Source: Cellulomonas cellasea
GTDB taxonomy: Bacteria; Actinomycetota; Actinomycetes; Actinomycetales; Cellulomonadaceae
Assembly (NCBI RefSeq): GCF_006538745.1
Contig: NZ_BJLR01000019.1
Location: 1 to 64,000, forward strand
Reading direction: 5' to 3'
Length of the DNA stretch: 64,000 nt
The translations under genes were made by a program, and so were the position numbers. Positions 27,632 through 36,698 of this stretch are shown here, piece after piece. The stretch's first letter is position 1, and every line of letters starts with the position of its first letter. The notes under the pieces were generated by a model, which ran no database searches, was not told where the DNA came from, and saw only the letters and a list, made by a program, of their open reading frames with translations.

Positions 27632-29137
27632 GTGTCCCAGGTCCCGTACACCACCACGAACGCCGGCGCGCCGGTCGCGTCGGACGCGCACTCGCAGTCC
27701 GTCGGCGCCGACGGCCCGATCGCGCTGCACGACCACTACCTCGTCGAGAAGCTCGCGCAGTTCAACCGCGAGAAGGTCCCCGAGCGCATCGTGCACGCCA
27801 AGGGCGGCGGCGCCTTCGGGACGTTCACCACGACGCACGACGTGAGCGCGTACACGCGCGCCGCGCTGTTCCAGAAGGGCACCACGACCGAGACGCTGCT
27901 GCGCTTCTCGACCGTCGCCGGCGAGCAGGGCTCCCCCGACACGTGGCGCGACCCCCGCGGCTTCGCGCTGAAGTTCTACACGACCGAGGGCAACTACGAC
28001 CTCGTCGGCAACAACACCCCCGTCTTCTTCATCCGCGACGGCATCAAGTTCCCCGACTTCATCCACTCGCAGAAGCGCCTGCCGGGCAGCCACCTGCGCG
28101 ACAACGACATGCAGTGGGACTTCTGGTCGCTGTCCCCCGAGTCGGCCCACCAGGTGACCTGGCTCATGGGCGACCGCGGCATCCCGGCGTCGTGGCGGCA
28201 CATGGACGGCTTCGGCTCGCACACGTACCAGTGGATCAACGCCGCGGGCGAGCGGTTCTGGGTCAAGTACCACTTCACGACCAACCAGGGCATCCGCAAC
28301 TTCACGCCCGACGAGGCCGCGCAGCTCGCCGGCTCGGACGCGGACCACCACATCCGCGACCTGTACGAGGCCATCGAGGGCGGCGACTTCCCGTCCTGGA
28401 CGCTCTCGGTCCAGGTGATGCCGTACGCCGACGCCGCGGAGTACCGCTTCAACCCGTTCGACCTGACGAAGGTGTGGCCGCACGCCGACTACCCGCTCAT
28501 CGAGGTCGGTCAGCTCGAGCTCAACCGCAACCCCGAGAACTACTTCGCGCAGATCGAGCAGGCGACGTTCGCGCCGAGCAACTTCGTGCCCGGCATCGCG
28601 GCGAGCCCCGACAAGATGCTGCTCGCGCGGATCTTCTCCTACGCCGACGCCCACCGGTACCGCGTCGGCACGAACCACGCGCAGCTCCCGGTCAACGCGC
28701 CCCACGCCGCGCCGGTCTACTCGTACTTGAAGGACGGCGCGGCGCGCTACGCGTTCAACGCCCCGAGCGTCCCGGTCTACGCGCCGAACTCGGTGGGTGG
28801 CGCGGCAGCCGACCCGGCGCGCGCCGCCGAGTCGCCGGGCTGGGAGTCGGACGGCGCCCTGCAGCGCTCGGCCGCGACGCTGCACCCGGAGGACGACGAC
28901 TTCGGGCAGGCCGGCACGCTCTACCGCGAGGTGTTCGACGACGCGGCACGGGCCCGGTTCCTCGAGACGATCACCGGCCACGTCGGTGCGGTCAAGAGCG
29001 ACGAGATCCGCGAGCGCGCGATCGGCTACTGGACGAACGTCGACGCGGGCCTCGGCGCCGCGCTGCGTGCGGCCCTCGCCGGCACCGCGCCGTTCGAGAC
29101 CGGTGAGCCGGCGACGGCGAGCGTCCCGGTCGCCTGA
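27632..29137 (+). CDS. Monofunctional haem catalase, clade 3 type
   Basis: The enzyme breaks down hydrogen peroxide. The 501-residue small-subunit catalase has the catalytic His at residue 55 ([14 protein letters not shown]), the catalytic Asn at 127/128 (GNNTPVFF) and the haem-ligand Tyr337 ([12 protein letters not shown]). The GTG start is preceded by AAAGGA at a good distance. Length, motifs and the absence of a flavodoxin-like C-terminal domain put it with small clade 3 enzymes. The fur-type gene just upstream is the probable regulator, and the operon ends at a 14-bp hairpin. Confidence 0.96.
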   Translation: MSQVPYTTTNAGAPVASDAHSQSVGADGPIALHDHYLVEKLAQFNREKVPERIVHAKGGGAFGTFTTTHDVSAYTRAALFQKGTTTETLLRFSTVAGEQGSPDTWRDPRGFALKFYTTEGNYDLVGNNTPVFFIRDGIKFPDFIHSQKRLPGSHLRDNDMQWDFWSLSPESAHQVTWLMGDRGIPASWRHMDGFGSHTYQWINAAGERFWVKYHFTTNQGIRNFTPDEAAQLAGSDADHHIRDLYEAIEGGDFPSWTLSVQVMPYADAAEYRFNPFDLTKVWPHADYPLIEVGQLELNRNPENYFAQIEQATFAPSNFVPGIAASPDKMLLARIFSYADAHRYRVGTNHAQLPVNAPHAAPVYSYLKDGAARYAFNAPSVPVYAPNSVGGAAADPARAAESPGWESDGALQRSAATLHPEDDDFGQAGTLYREVFDDAARARFLETITGHVGAVKSDEIRERAIGYWTNVDAGLGAALRAALAGTAPFETGEPATASVPVA

Positions 29138-29170
29138 CCGACGAGCAGGACGGTCCTCCCCGGACCGGCC

Positions 29171-29204
29171 GCAGGGCCCGCACCGCGTCTGGTGCGGGCC
29201 CTGC
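29171..29204 (+). terminator. Catalase terminator, 14-bp perfect stem
   Basis: GCAGGGCCCGCACC (29171-29184) pairs perfectly with 29191-29204 around a 6-base loop, starting 33 bases after the catalase stop. It is the strongest hairpin seen in the window. Confidence 0.85.
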
Positions 29205-29345
29205 CCGCGTCCGGAGGCCGGCGTCGTGGGCGGCTGCACTGCCGGCAGGCATGGGCCGACGGCGGCACCCCGACCGTGACGGTGGCAGCGTTCGGCGGGC
29301 TGACGCCGCGACCGCAGCACCGGCGCGCGATGAGAGGATCGGGAC

Positions 29346-29732
29346 ATGTCCGAGCACAACGCGAGCACGAGCCCCGTCGACCCCCGCACGTCCGACACGG
29401 AGGCCGTCCGCGATATCGCCGACGTCGCCGCCGTCGAGGTCATCACGACCGCCGCCGTGCACCTCATGAGCGCCGCCGCGGTCAAGTGCGGACTGAGCCC
29501 GGACACCGAGGACGGCCGCGGCGAGGACTACCTCGACCTCGACGAGGCCCGCAAGCTCATCACCGCGCTCGCCGCTCTCGTGACCGCCTCGGCCCCGGAC
29601 CTCGGCAACCAGCACGCACGCTCGCTCCGCGACGGGCTGCGGTCGCTGCAGCTCGCGTTCCGCGAGGCGTCGCCGTTCCCGGACGCGCCCGGCGAGGGGC
29701 CCGGCGAGAAGCTGACCGGCTCGGTCGTCTGA
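29346..29732 (+). CDS. DUF1844 family protein
   Basis: The 128-residue acidic protein has no signal peptide or membrane segment. Conserved parts are AVEVITTAAVHLMSAAAVKCG and the DLDEARKLITALAALV helix typical of DUF1844. The family is usually found near infC in actinobacteria; its function is not known to me. Here the fur/catalase pair lies between it and infC. GAGGAT stands 6 bases before the ATG, an arrangement that could be a -10 of a leaderless message or a Shine-Dalgarno. Confidence 0.85.
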   Translation: MSEHNASTSPVDPRTSDTEAVRDIADVAAVEVITTAAVHLMSAAAVKCGLSPDTEDGRGEDYLDLDEARKLITALAALVTASAPDLGNQHARSLRDGLRSLQLAFREASPFPDAPGEGPGEKLTGSVV

Positions 29733-29966
29733 CGAGGCTGCCGCCCGGCGGCCGCACGCCGCTGGGCCGCACCTCGAACGGCCGGCACACACCGCGCCCG
29801 CACGCCGCAGAGCGCGGGTCCTCTGCACGCCCTGGGCCCGCACATCGAACCGTCCGCCCACCGCAGGGTGTCCAGGCTCCACGCGTCGCCGGGCCCGCCG
29901 TCCGCCGTCCGCCGCCTGCGGCTGCGGCTGCGGCTGCGGGCACGCAGCCTGCAGCGTCCGGCCGCC
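29733..29966. repeat. Intergenic region with short repeats
   Basis: No gene lies between the convergent DUF1844 and MFS genes. The region has two imperfect copies of a 20-base sequence (29761-29781 and 29832-29852, sharing GCAC-N-TCGAAC). It also has a GCAGAG/CTCTGC hairpin at 29807-29826 that may end transcription, and four tandem CTGCGG hexamers at 29916-29939. Nothing suggests mobility. Confidence 0.55.
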
Positions 29967-31280
29967 TCAGCCGCGGGCGTCGACCGCGACAGGTGCCTCG
30001 TCCACGGCGTCCGGCGCCGTGCCGGTCGCCGACCGCAGCGAGCGGTCGCGGGAGAGCCGGAGCACGAGGAGCCCACCACCGGCGAGCACGACGCCGAGCA
30101 CGCTCGCCGTCAGGAAGCCGGCGCCCGCACCGTGCCGGTCGATGAACCAGCCGCAGAGCGGCGCACCGACGGCCGCACCGACCGTCATCGCGGTGCCCTG
30201 CCACCCCATGACCTCCCCGCGTCGCTCCTCGGGGGCGAGCCGGACGAGAGCCGCGGTGATCGAGGACAGCGCGGGCGCGCACGGCACGCCGGCGAGCACG
30301 ACCGCGGCCGCGAGCAGCAGGGGCGTCCCGGCGATCGCCGCGGGCAGCGTCAGCAGCGCCAGCACGAGCACCAGCACGAGCGGGTGCACCGCGCGGCGGC
30401 CGGCGCCGTAGGCGAGCCCGCCGACGACCGAGCCGCCCGCCCACAGCGCGATGACCCAGCCGACCGACGACTCGCGGTCCCAGCTCTCGAGCGCCGCGAC
30501 GATGGACACGTCGGTCGCGTTGAGCACGAACGACACCGCGACCGCCGCGGCCAGGACGACCATCAGCGCGGGCGTCACGACGCGGACGACCGACGCACCG
30601 GGCACCGGGCCGGCGGGGACCGGGGTCGCGAGGGGCACGGCCCCCTCGGCGTCCACGGAGGCGGCAGCGGCGGCCCGCGCGTGCACCTGCGACGTGCGCG
30701 TCGGCGGGTCGAACCAGATGAGCAGCGCGCCGGCGGCGACGGTCGAGACGCCGACGGACACGAGCGCGACCGTCGTCGAGAGCTGCGTCGCGACCAGCAC
30801 CCCCACGACCGGCGCGAGCATGAAGGTGAGCTCGGTGCCGACCGAGTCGAGCGCGAAGCCCGTCCGCTGCTGCGCGGGCGGCACGAGCACGCCCAGCGAC
30901 TGACGCACGACCGAGAACACCGGGACGAGGAACAGACCGGCGACGAACGCCGCGACGACGAGCGCCTCGTACCCGAGGAACGGGGCGACGACCCACACCG
31001 CCGACTCGACGACGACCGACGGGACGAGGGCCCGGCGCAGGCCGAGGGTGTCGACGCGCCGCCCGCGCCACGGCGCACCGATCGCGGACCCGATCGTCAC
31101 GGCGGCGACGACGACTCCCGCCTGGCCGTAGCCCTTGTCGAGGGTCAGGACGACGTGGAGCGTGACGACGACGCCCGAGGCGGCGTGCGGGACGCGCGCG
31201 ACGAGCGCCACGAGCACCAGGCGGAGGACGCCGGGCAGGCGCAGCAGGTCGACGTACGGCGAGAGGGACACGGACGCCAT
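29967..31280 (-). CDS. MFS transporter
   Basis: The 437-residue protein has about 12 hydrophobic segments in two halves, separated by a charged central loop near residue 200 (PPTRTSQVHARAAAAASVDA). The loop GAPWRGRRVDTLGLRR after TM2 is the MFS A-like motif. The C-terminus is a cytoplasmic acidic tail. It resembles drug or metabolite exporters, but the substrate is unknown. GGAG precedes the ATG. It is divergent from the next gene, and a CACGG-N4-CCGTG dyad (31299-31312) lies between the two starts. Confidence 0.88.
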   Translation of the reverse strand: MASVSLSPYVDLLRLPGVLRLVLVALVARVPHAASGVVVTLHVVLTLDKGYGQAGVVVAAVTIGSAIGAPWRGRRVDTLGLRRALVPSVVVESAVWVVAPFLGYEALVVAAFVAGLFLVPVFSVVRQSLGVLVPPAQQRTGFALDSVGTELTFMLAPVVGVLVATQLSTTVALVSVGVSTVAAGALLIWFDPPTRTSQVHARAAAAASVDAEGAVPLATPVPAGPVPGASVVRVVTPALMVVLAAAVAVSFVLNATDVSIVAALESWDRESSVGWVIALWAGGSVVGGLAYGAGRRAVHPLVLVLVLALLTLPAAIAGTPLLLAAAVVLAGVPCAPALSSITAALVRLAPEERRGEVMGWQGTAMTVGAAVGAPLCGWFIDRHGAGAGFLTASVLGVVLAGGGLLVLRLSRDRSLRSATGTAPDAVDEAPVAVDARG

Positions 31281-31382
31281 TGTCTCCTGGGCCCCCGACA
31301 CGGAGCACCGTGATATCCGGGTTCGCCGGGCGCCGGTCCCGCCGTCGCGCGGACCGGCGGCGGGGTTCACCCGGTCCCGCTC

Positions 31383-31388
31383 TATCCT
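31383..31388 (+). promoter_or_regulatory. -10 element of a leaderless promoter
   Basis: TATCCT is followed by six bases and then the GTG start at 31395. This is the classic layout for transcription starting at the start codon in actinobacteria. No Shine-Dalgarno is present. Confidence 0.6.
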
Positions 31389-31394
31389 GGGACC

Positions 31395-32873
31395 GTGACG
31401 CGTGAGCCGGACACCGAGGGGGGCACCGCCGCGCCCGGCGCCCGCGGCCTGCCGGACCACCTCGACCTCCTCGCCGAGCCGCTCCGCGCGCCCGCGCGCG
31501 AGCCGCGCCTCGCCCGACCGGACGTCCCCGCCACGTCCGCGGTCACAGGCTCGGCCGGACGGACGGACGGGACGCGCGGCGATGTGACTCTCTCCCCCGT
31601 GCGCACGCCTGCACCGCTCGCCGGCCGCTCGACCGACGAGCCGGCGCAGCGCACCGTGCCCGGCCCCGCCGCCCCGGCGGACGGCACGCCCGAGTCGGTG
31701 CCGCCCGCGGGCGCGGAGGTCGACGCGACGCACCGGGGGCGCGGCGAGGACGTCGGCAGCACCACGGGCAGGGCGCCGGCCGCGGACCGCCCGACCGACG
31801 AGGCGCCCACCCCCGTGACGGCCACCGGCGACCCGCGCGCGGCGGAGTCCTCCCGTTCGGGGCCTCCGGCCGTGCAGCCGCGGGCCACGGACGTCCGCCC
31901 CGCGGCCGCGCCGCCGGGAGTGGCCCGGACCGAGAGCTCCGCTCCCTCGCGGGCCCTGGCGGGTGACGCGCGGACCGAGGAGTCCTCGTCCCCGCGTGCC
32001 CTCGCCGGCGAGCCGCGGACGGAACCTGCCCCTCGCCCCGGAGCCCTGTCCGGAGGAGCGACGACCGGCGGCGCCCGGACCCCGGCGGTCGCGGGCGACG
32101 CTGCCCCGACCGTCGCGGCGCGTCCCGTCGGTCAGCCGCCCCACGCCGGCTCGCCCCGGCCGCAGGACCGGCCCGCGTTCCCGTCGGTGTCCGGGCCGGA
32201 CCCCGACTCCACCCGCGTACTGCCGGCGGTGGGAACCCCCGCCGGGCCCGACCCGCGCGCGGGCGTCGCGGACCCGGTGCACCACGGGGGCGGGGCCCAC
32301 TCGGGTGCCCGACCGGGCGCGTGGACGCCGCCGCCGCACGCCGCTCCCGAGGCGCCGGCTGCACGCCACCGGCGCCGGCCCTGGCCCGTCATCGTCCTCG
32401 CGATGCTGTTCGCGCTGACGCTCGCCCTCGCGACGTACCTCGTCGTGCTCACGCGCGCGCACGAGGAGCGGGCCGCCGAGTGGGAACAGGTCGCGCGCAC
32501 GACGGGCACCGAGCTCACGCAGCAGCGAGCCGAGCTCGAGGGAGTGCTCGCCGAGCTCGAGGCGGTCCGCGCGCAGCTCACGACCGCCCAGGCCCGGATC
32601 ACGGAGCTGGCCGACGAGAAGGCGCAGATCGGCGACGAGCGCGAGGCCCAGCGCCAGCTCGTCGACTACCAGGCCCGCGTCTCCGAGGCCGCCGGCAAGG
32701 TTGCAGGCGCGCTCGACACGTGCGTCGACGGCCAGTTCCAGCTCATCAGCTACCTCGAGAACGCGGCCGCCTACGACGCGGCGGACCTGGCCCGCTTCCG
32801 CACCGACGTGCAGCGGGTCTGCGGCGCCGCACGCGACGCGAACGCCGCGCTGCAGCTCGAGCTCGAGCGATGA
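31395..32873 (+). CDS. Pro-rich membrane protein with extracytoplasmic coiled coil
   Basis: The 492-residue protein is not recognised as a named family. Residues 1-325 are low-complexity Pro/Ala/Thr/Arg-rich sequence, probably disordered and cytoplasmic. One transmembrane helix follows at about 332-354 (WPVIVLAMLFALTLALATYL). Then comes a coiled coil at about 358-430 rich in Glu/Gln/Leu, and a short C-terminal domain with two Cys (TCVDGQ, QRVCGAA) that could form a disulfide. Its stop overlaps the start of the trypsin-like lipoprotein gene (ATGA). Both products are predicted outside the membrane, so a joint envelope role is plausible but inferred. Confidence 0.8.
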   Translation: MTREPDTEGGTAAPGARGLPDHLDLLAEPLRAPAREPRLARPDVPATSAVTGSAGRTDGTRGDVTLSPVRTPAPLAGRSTDEPAQRTVPGPAAPADGTPESVPPAGAEVDATHRGRGEDVGSTTGRAPAADRPTDEAPTPVTATGDPRAAESSRSGPPAVQPRATDVRPAAAPPGVARTESSAPSRALAGDARTEESSSPRALAGEPRTEPAPRPGALSGGATTGGARTPAVAGDAAPTVAARPVGQPPHAGSPRPQDRPAFPSVSGPDPDSTRVLPAVGTPAGPDPRAGVADPVHHGGGAHSGARPGAWTPPPHAAPEAPAARHRRRPWPVIVLAMLFALTLALATYLVVLTRAHEERAAEWEQVARTTGTELTQQRAELEGVLAELEAVRAQLTTAQARITELADEKAQIGDEREAQRQLVDYQARVSEAAGKVAGALDTCVDGQFQLISYLENAAAYDAADLARFRTDVQRVCGAARDANAALQLELER

Positions 32874-33619
32874 CCCGCGCACGGACGCGCCGCGGTGCCG
32901 CGCTGACGGCGGCGGTGTGCGCCGCCCTCACGCTCACCGGGTGCGGCGTCGTGCCGTCGATGCCGGGGCCGATGCCGGACGACGTGGTCCCCTCGACCGT
33001 CGCCGCGCCGACCCCGACGCAGAAGGGCAACCTGTCCCCCGACGGCTTCGACGCCGCGCAGCGGATGGCGGTCCGCATCCGGAACATCGGCTGCTCGTCG
33101 CTGTCGACCGGCTCGGGCTTCGCGATCGACGAGACGACGCTCATCACGAACCGTCACGTGGTAGCCGACTCGGCGGACCTGCACCTGAGCACGTACGACG
33201 GGCGTGACATCGCCGTGACCGCCGCGCAGACCGCCGCGCTCGCCGACCTCGCGGTCGTCCGCACCGCCGAGCCGCTGCCTGCCGCACCGGTCCTCGCGGA
33301 CGCCGACCCCGCACCCGGCGACGCGGTGAGCGTCGTCGGCTACCCCAAGGGCGGGCAGCTCACGGTCACGAGCGGGCACGTCATCGGCTCGACGACCGAC
33401 CCCCTCAACGAGAACCTGGGCGAGGTGCTCGTGACCGACGCCCCGGTCGAGCCGGGCAGCTCGGGGTCCGCGGCGCTCGACAGCGAGGGCCGCGTCATCG
33501 GAGTCGTGTACGCGAAGAACACGACCGGCCAGAGCTTCGTCGTGCCGGTGAGCACCCTGCGCACGCTGCTCGCGGACACCACGGCGTTCGCCCCCGCGAC
33601 GTCCTGCACGTCGTCCTGA
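32870..33619 (+). CDS. Trypsin-like serine protease lipoprotein
   Basis: The 249-residue protein has a lipoprotein signal peptide with lipobox LTGC (Cys25). A short Pro-rich linker and a chymotrypsin-fold domain follow. The catalytic triad is visible: His in TNRHVVADS, Asp in ADLAVVR, and Ser in EPGSSGSAAL. There is no PDZ domain, unlike HtrA proteins. It is translationally coupled to the coiled-coil membrane protein, which may anchor, be cut by, or regulate it. The substrate is unknown. Confidence 0.9.
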   Translation: MTRARTRRGAALTAAVCAALTLTGCGVVPSMPGPMPDDVVPSTVAAPTPTQKGNLSPDGFDAAQRMAVRIRNIGCSSLSTGSGFAIDETTLITNRHVVADSADLHLSTYDGRDIAVTAAQTAALADLAVVRTAEPLPAAPVLADADPAPGDAVSVVGYPKGGQLTVTSGHVIGSTTDPLNENLGEVLVTDAPVEPGSSGSAALDSEGRVIGVVYAKNTTGQSFVVPVSTLRTLLADTTAFAPATSCTSS

Positions 33620-33754
33620 CCGGCACGCGCCGCCCCTCCCGCGAACCGCGCACCCGCACCGTCGCGCCCTGCCGCCCCCCACCCCGCCGCCGACCGTTGT
33701 GGGGCGCCGCCGACGCTGCCAAGGTGGGTCGACCGACGACTCCCGGAGGCACCC

Positions 33755-34189
33755 GTGCCCGCGACCCCGCACCCCGAGCAGCCCGACGACGCGGCGCCCA
33801 CGCACGCGCGCACACGCTTCGACCCGGCCGCGCTGACCCGGGCAGCGAGCGACACGTGGACGGTCCGACGCGTCTTCGGTGAGGCGTACGAGCGGGGCGG
33901 CACCACGGTGATCCCGGTGGCGAAGGTGCAGGGGGCCGTGATGACCGGGTCGGGGACCGGCGAGGTCGGCGCGGGCGGCGGGACGAGCAGCGGCGAGGGC
34001 GGCGGCTCGGGCGGCGGTGGCGGGTACGCGACGCGCGTGCGCGCGGTCGGCGTCTACGTGGTCGACGACGCCGGCGTGCACTGGCGACCCGCGCTCGACC
34101 TGAACCGGGTCGTCCTGGGCGGGCAGGTCGTCGGCGCGGTCGTCCTCAGCGCGTTCTCGCTGGCCTGGGCACTGCGCCGCCGCAGGTGA
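33755..34189 (+). CDS. GerW/YtfJ-like protein
   Basis: The 144-residue protein has the GerW pattern: VFGEAYERGGTTVIPVAKV, then a Gly-rich run (about residues 68-88), then a beta-rich segment RVRAVGVYVVDDAGVHW. A C-terminal hydrophobic helix with an Arg tail (about 120-144) may anchor it in the membrane. In Bacillus the family acts in sporulation; here no sporulation genes are near, so the role is unknown. The GTG start is preceded by GGAGG at 5 bases. The 135 bases before it hold no other feature I can support. Confidence 0.8.
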   Translation: MPATPHPEQPDDAAPTHARTRFDPAALTRAASDTWTVRRVFGEAYERGGTTVIPVAKVQGAVMTGSGTGEVGAGGGTSSGEGGGSGGGGGYATRVRAVGVYVVDDAGVHWRPALDLNRVVLGGQVVGAVVLSAFSLAWALRRRR

Positions 34190-34197
34190 CCTGCGCG

Positions 34198-34334
34198 GGT
34201 CCGCCGGTGCGATCGGTCCGCCGGTGCGGTCGGATCGCAGGTTCGCTCGATCCGCCGGTGCGGTCGGTCCGCCGGTGCGGTCGGACCGCCGGTGCGGTCG
34301 GCCCGCGAGTGGGGTCGGTCCGCCGAGCGCGGTC
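34198..34334. repeat. 17-bp tandem repeat, eight units
   Basis: Eight units with consensus GGTCCGCCGGTGCGGTC follow each other without gaps. Units 1, 2, 4, 5 and 6 are almost identical; 3, 7 and 8 are diverged, and the last is 18 bases. Each unit can fold CCGC/GCGG around a 4-base loop. The array fills the space between two convergent genes and runs into the stop codon of the SseB-like gene, so it may act as terminator. No other copies were noticed in the window. Confidence 0.85.
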
Positions 34335-35133
34335 AGCCCGCGAGCAGCCGCAGCTCGAGCGAGTCGACGCGCAGCGTCACCGTCTCGTCCGCCGCGAGGG
34401 CGCCGTTGACGCGCGCGAGCACGGCGTCGAGGCGTGCGCGGTCGAGACCGGGCACGAGCCGCAGCAGCACCGCGACCTCCGCGCGACGGCCCGGCCGGGC
34501 GTCGACCCCGAGCACCTCCGGCACGCCCGCGAGCGCATCGCGCAGCGCGGTGCGCACGTCCGGGTCCACCTCGCTCCCGCCGTCCGCACCCCCGACGCCG
34601 GGCGTCGGCGCCCCGCCGGGAAGGGCGTCCGCCCGCCCGGGCACGCGCCGCACCGCGGGCACCCAGTCCCGCTGCTGCGCGAGCGCCCACACCGCGGGCC
34701 GAGGCACGAGCACCGTGACCGGACCTCCGGGGTCGAGCACGAGGAGCTCCCACCGCTCCTCGACGGCCGAGAGCGCCGCCCGCGCGACGTCGGTCGGGAC
34801 GGGGCGCGCGTCCGGCCGCCACGCCTGCATGGACGCGACCGACGAGAACACCGGCAGCGCGGTGCGGCCGTCGGGCGCCTGCAGGGCGACGATCCCCGCC
34901 GAGGCCTCCTTGTCGACCGTGTGCTCGTGCCCGCCGTGCTCGACGACTCCCGCTGCCTCGAGCTCCGCGAGCACCGGGACCAGGACGCGCGTCCCCGCGA
35001 GCGCCGCCACGACGCCCGCGAGCGATCCGGTGCCCGCGCCGAGCGCCCGCAGCGCCTCCGCGAGCGCCGGGTCGCAGCCGCCGTCGTCCCCCGCGAACGC
35101 GGACGTCGGGGGGAGCTCGCGCGGAGGGGTCAC
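34333..35133 (-). CDS. SseB-family protein
   Basis: The 266-residue protein contains an SseB N-terminal domain (about residues 40-145): [14 protein letters not shown], then [14 protein letters not shown] and the [18 protein letters not shown] core. A variable middle and a C-terminal domain of about 80 residues follow. SseB-like domains occur in secretion-effector and other bacterial proteins; function is unclear. The GTG start overlaps the priA stop (GTGA), so it is the last gene of the hisC-to-priA operon. Confidence 0.82.
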   Translation of the reverse strand: MTPPRELPPTSAFAGDDGGCDPALAEALRALGAGTGSLAGVVAALAGTRVLVPVLAELEAAGVVEHGGHEHTVDKEASAGIVALQAPDGRTALPVFSSVASMQAWRPDARPVPTDVARAALSAVEERWELLVLDPGGPVTVLVPRPAVWALAQQRDWVPAVRRVPGRADALPGGAPTPGVGGADGGSEVDPDVRTALRDALAGVPEVLGVDARPGRRAEVAVLLRLVPGLDRARLDAVLARVNGALAADETVTLRVDSLELRLLAG

Positions 35134-35870
35134 GGCCGTCCGGCGACGTCGAGCGCCTCCGGCAGCGTGAACGCCCGGGCGTAGAGCGCCTTGCCGACGA
35201 TCGCGCCCTCGACACCGATCGGGACCAGGGCGCGCAGGGCCTCGAGGTCCGCGAGGCTCGAGATGCCGCCCGAGGCGACGACCGGGGCGCTCGTGCGCGC
35301 GCACACCTCGCGCAGCAGGTCGAGGTTCGGCCCGCGCAGGGTGCCGTCCTTGGTCACGTCGGTCACGACGTAGCGCGCGCACCCGGCGTCGTCGAGCCGG
35401 GCGAGGACCTCCCAGAGGTCGCCGCCCTCCTGCGTCCAGCCCCGCGCGGCGAGCGTCGTCCCGCGCACGTCGAGCCCGACCGCGATCGCGGCGCCGTGGC
35501 TCGCGATGACCTTCGCGGTCCACTCGGGGTCCTCCAGCGCGGCGGTGCCGAGGTTCACGCGCGTCGCGCCCGTCGCGAGCGCCCGCTCGAGCGACGCGTC
35601 GTCACGGATGCCGCCCGAGAGCTCGACCTTGACGCCCTTGGCGGACAGGTCGGCGGTGACGTCCGCCAGCAGCGGCGCGTTCGACCCTCGACCGAAGGCG
35701 GCGTCGAGGTCGACGAGGTGGATCCACTCGGCCCCGCCCGCGTGCCAGTCGAGCGCCGCGGCGAGGGGGTCGCCGTAGCCGGTCTCGGAGCCGGCCTCGC
35801 CCTGGACGAGGCGCACGGCCTGCCCGTCGGCGACGTCGACGGCGGGCAGCAGCTCGAGGCGGTCGGTCAT
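35130..35870 (-). CDS. priA: Bifunctional HisA/TrpF phosphoribosyl isomerase
   Basis: PriA performs the Amadori isomerisation in both histidine (ProFAR) and tryptophan (PRA) synthesis in actinobacteria. The 246-residue TIM barrel has the catalytic Asp near the N-terminus ([15 protein letters not shown]) and the second Asp in [15 protein letters not shown]. It also has two phosphate loops ([14 protein letters not shown]). GAGGA stands five bases before the ATG; a frame extending ten residues upstream is not needed. Dual activity is inferred from family and phylum. Confidence 0.92.
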   Translation of the reverse strand: MTDRLELLPAVDVADGQAVRLVQGEAGSETGYGDPLAAALDWHAGGAEWIHLVDLDAAFGRGSNAPLLADVTADLSAKGVKVELSGGIRDDASLERALATGATRVNLGTAALEDPEWTAKVIASHGAAIAVGLDVRGTTLAARGWTQEGGDLWEVLARLDDAGCARYVVTDVTKDGTLRGPNLDLLREVCARTSAPVVASGGISSLADLEALRALVPIGVEGAIVGKALYARAFTLPEALDVAGRP

Positions 35871-35914
35871 GGGGGTCCTCTCGTCGGCGCCGTGCGGCAC
35901 CTGCTCGGGTGGGT

Positions 35915-35932
35915 GGCCGGGCGCGCCCGGCC
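35915..35932. repeat. Perfect 18-bp palindrome between hisH and priA
   Basis: GGCCGGGCGCGCCCGGCC equals its own reverse complement. It lies in the 92-base gap between two genes of one operon. It could fold in the mRNA as a hairpin that tunes expression of the distal genes, or be a protein site. Confidence 0.6.
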
Positions 35933-35962
35933 CACGTGCCCCGGTGCTCGGGGCGCGGACGG

Positions 35963-36610
35963 TCAGCGCAGGGAGTCGACCCAGTTCGTCAGGAGCTGGG
36001 CACCCGCGTCACCCGACTTCTCGGGGTGGAACTGCGTCGCGGAGAGCGGGCCGTTCTCGACGGCGGCGACGAAGCGGTCGCCGTGCTGGGCCCACGTGAC
36101 GCGCGGCGGCGCGAGCCGCTCCTCGGGAGAACCCTCCGTCAGCGGGAAGGTGCGCGCCGCGTAGGAGTGCACGAAGTAGAAGCGCTCGTCCTCGATGCCC
36201 GCGAACAGCGTCGTGCCCTCGGGCGCGTCGACCGTCGCCCACCCCATGTGCGGGACGACGTCGGCCTCGAGCCGGTCCACGAGGCCCGGCCACTCGCCGA
36301 GGCCGTCGGTCCGCACGCCGTGCTCGTCCCCGGCCTCGAACATGACCTGCATGCCCACGCAGATACCCAGCACGGGGCGACCACCGGCGAGGCGGCGGTC
36401 GACGATCTGGTCGCCGCGCACGTCCCGCAGGCCGGACATGACCGCGGCGAACGCACCGACGCCGGGGACGACCAGCCCGTCCGCCTCCGCGGCGGCGTGC
36501 GCGTCGGCCGTCAGCTCGACGTGCGCCCCGACGCGTTCGAGGGCGCGGACGGCGGATCGGACGTTGCCGAAGCCGTAGTCGAGGACGACGACGCGAGGCT
36601 GGCTGGACAC
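35963..36610 (-). CDS. hisH: Imidazole glycerol phosphate synthase, glutaminase subunit
   Basis: HisH releases ammonia from glutamine for HisF. The 215-residue class I amidotransferase has the nucleophile Cys in LGICVGMQ and the His-Glu dyad in FHPEKSG. The GTG start follows GGGAGG very closely, but TAACCT (36617-36622) lies exactly six bases before it. A leaderless start from an internal promoter is therefore also possible. The partner hisF is not in the window. Confidence 0.95.
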   Translation of the reverse strand: MSSQPRVVVLDYGFGNVRSAVRALERVGAHVELTADAHAAAEADGLVVPGVGAFAAVMSGLRDVRGDQIVDRRLAGGRPVLGICVGMQVMFEAGDEHGVRTDGLGEWPGLVDRLEADVVPHMGWATVDAPEGTTLFAGIEDERFYFVHSYAARTFPLTEGSPEERLAPPRVTWAQHGDRFVAAVENGPLSATQFHPEKSGDAGAQLLTNWVDSLR

Positions 36611-36698
36611 CCTCCCAGGTTACCGGGGCGAGCCGCCGCCCGCGGTCCACGGGCGACCCGTGAGACCGCGGCGCCGCCGCCGCGGTACGCCGGTCGGC

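Noticed and set aside
34198-34334. CRISPR array
   Set aside because: Units are contiguous 17-mers with no spacers, and no cas genes are present.
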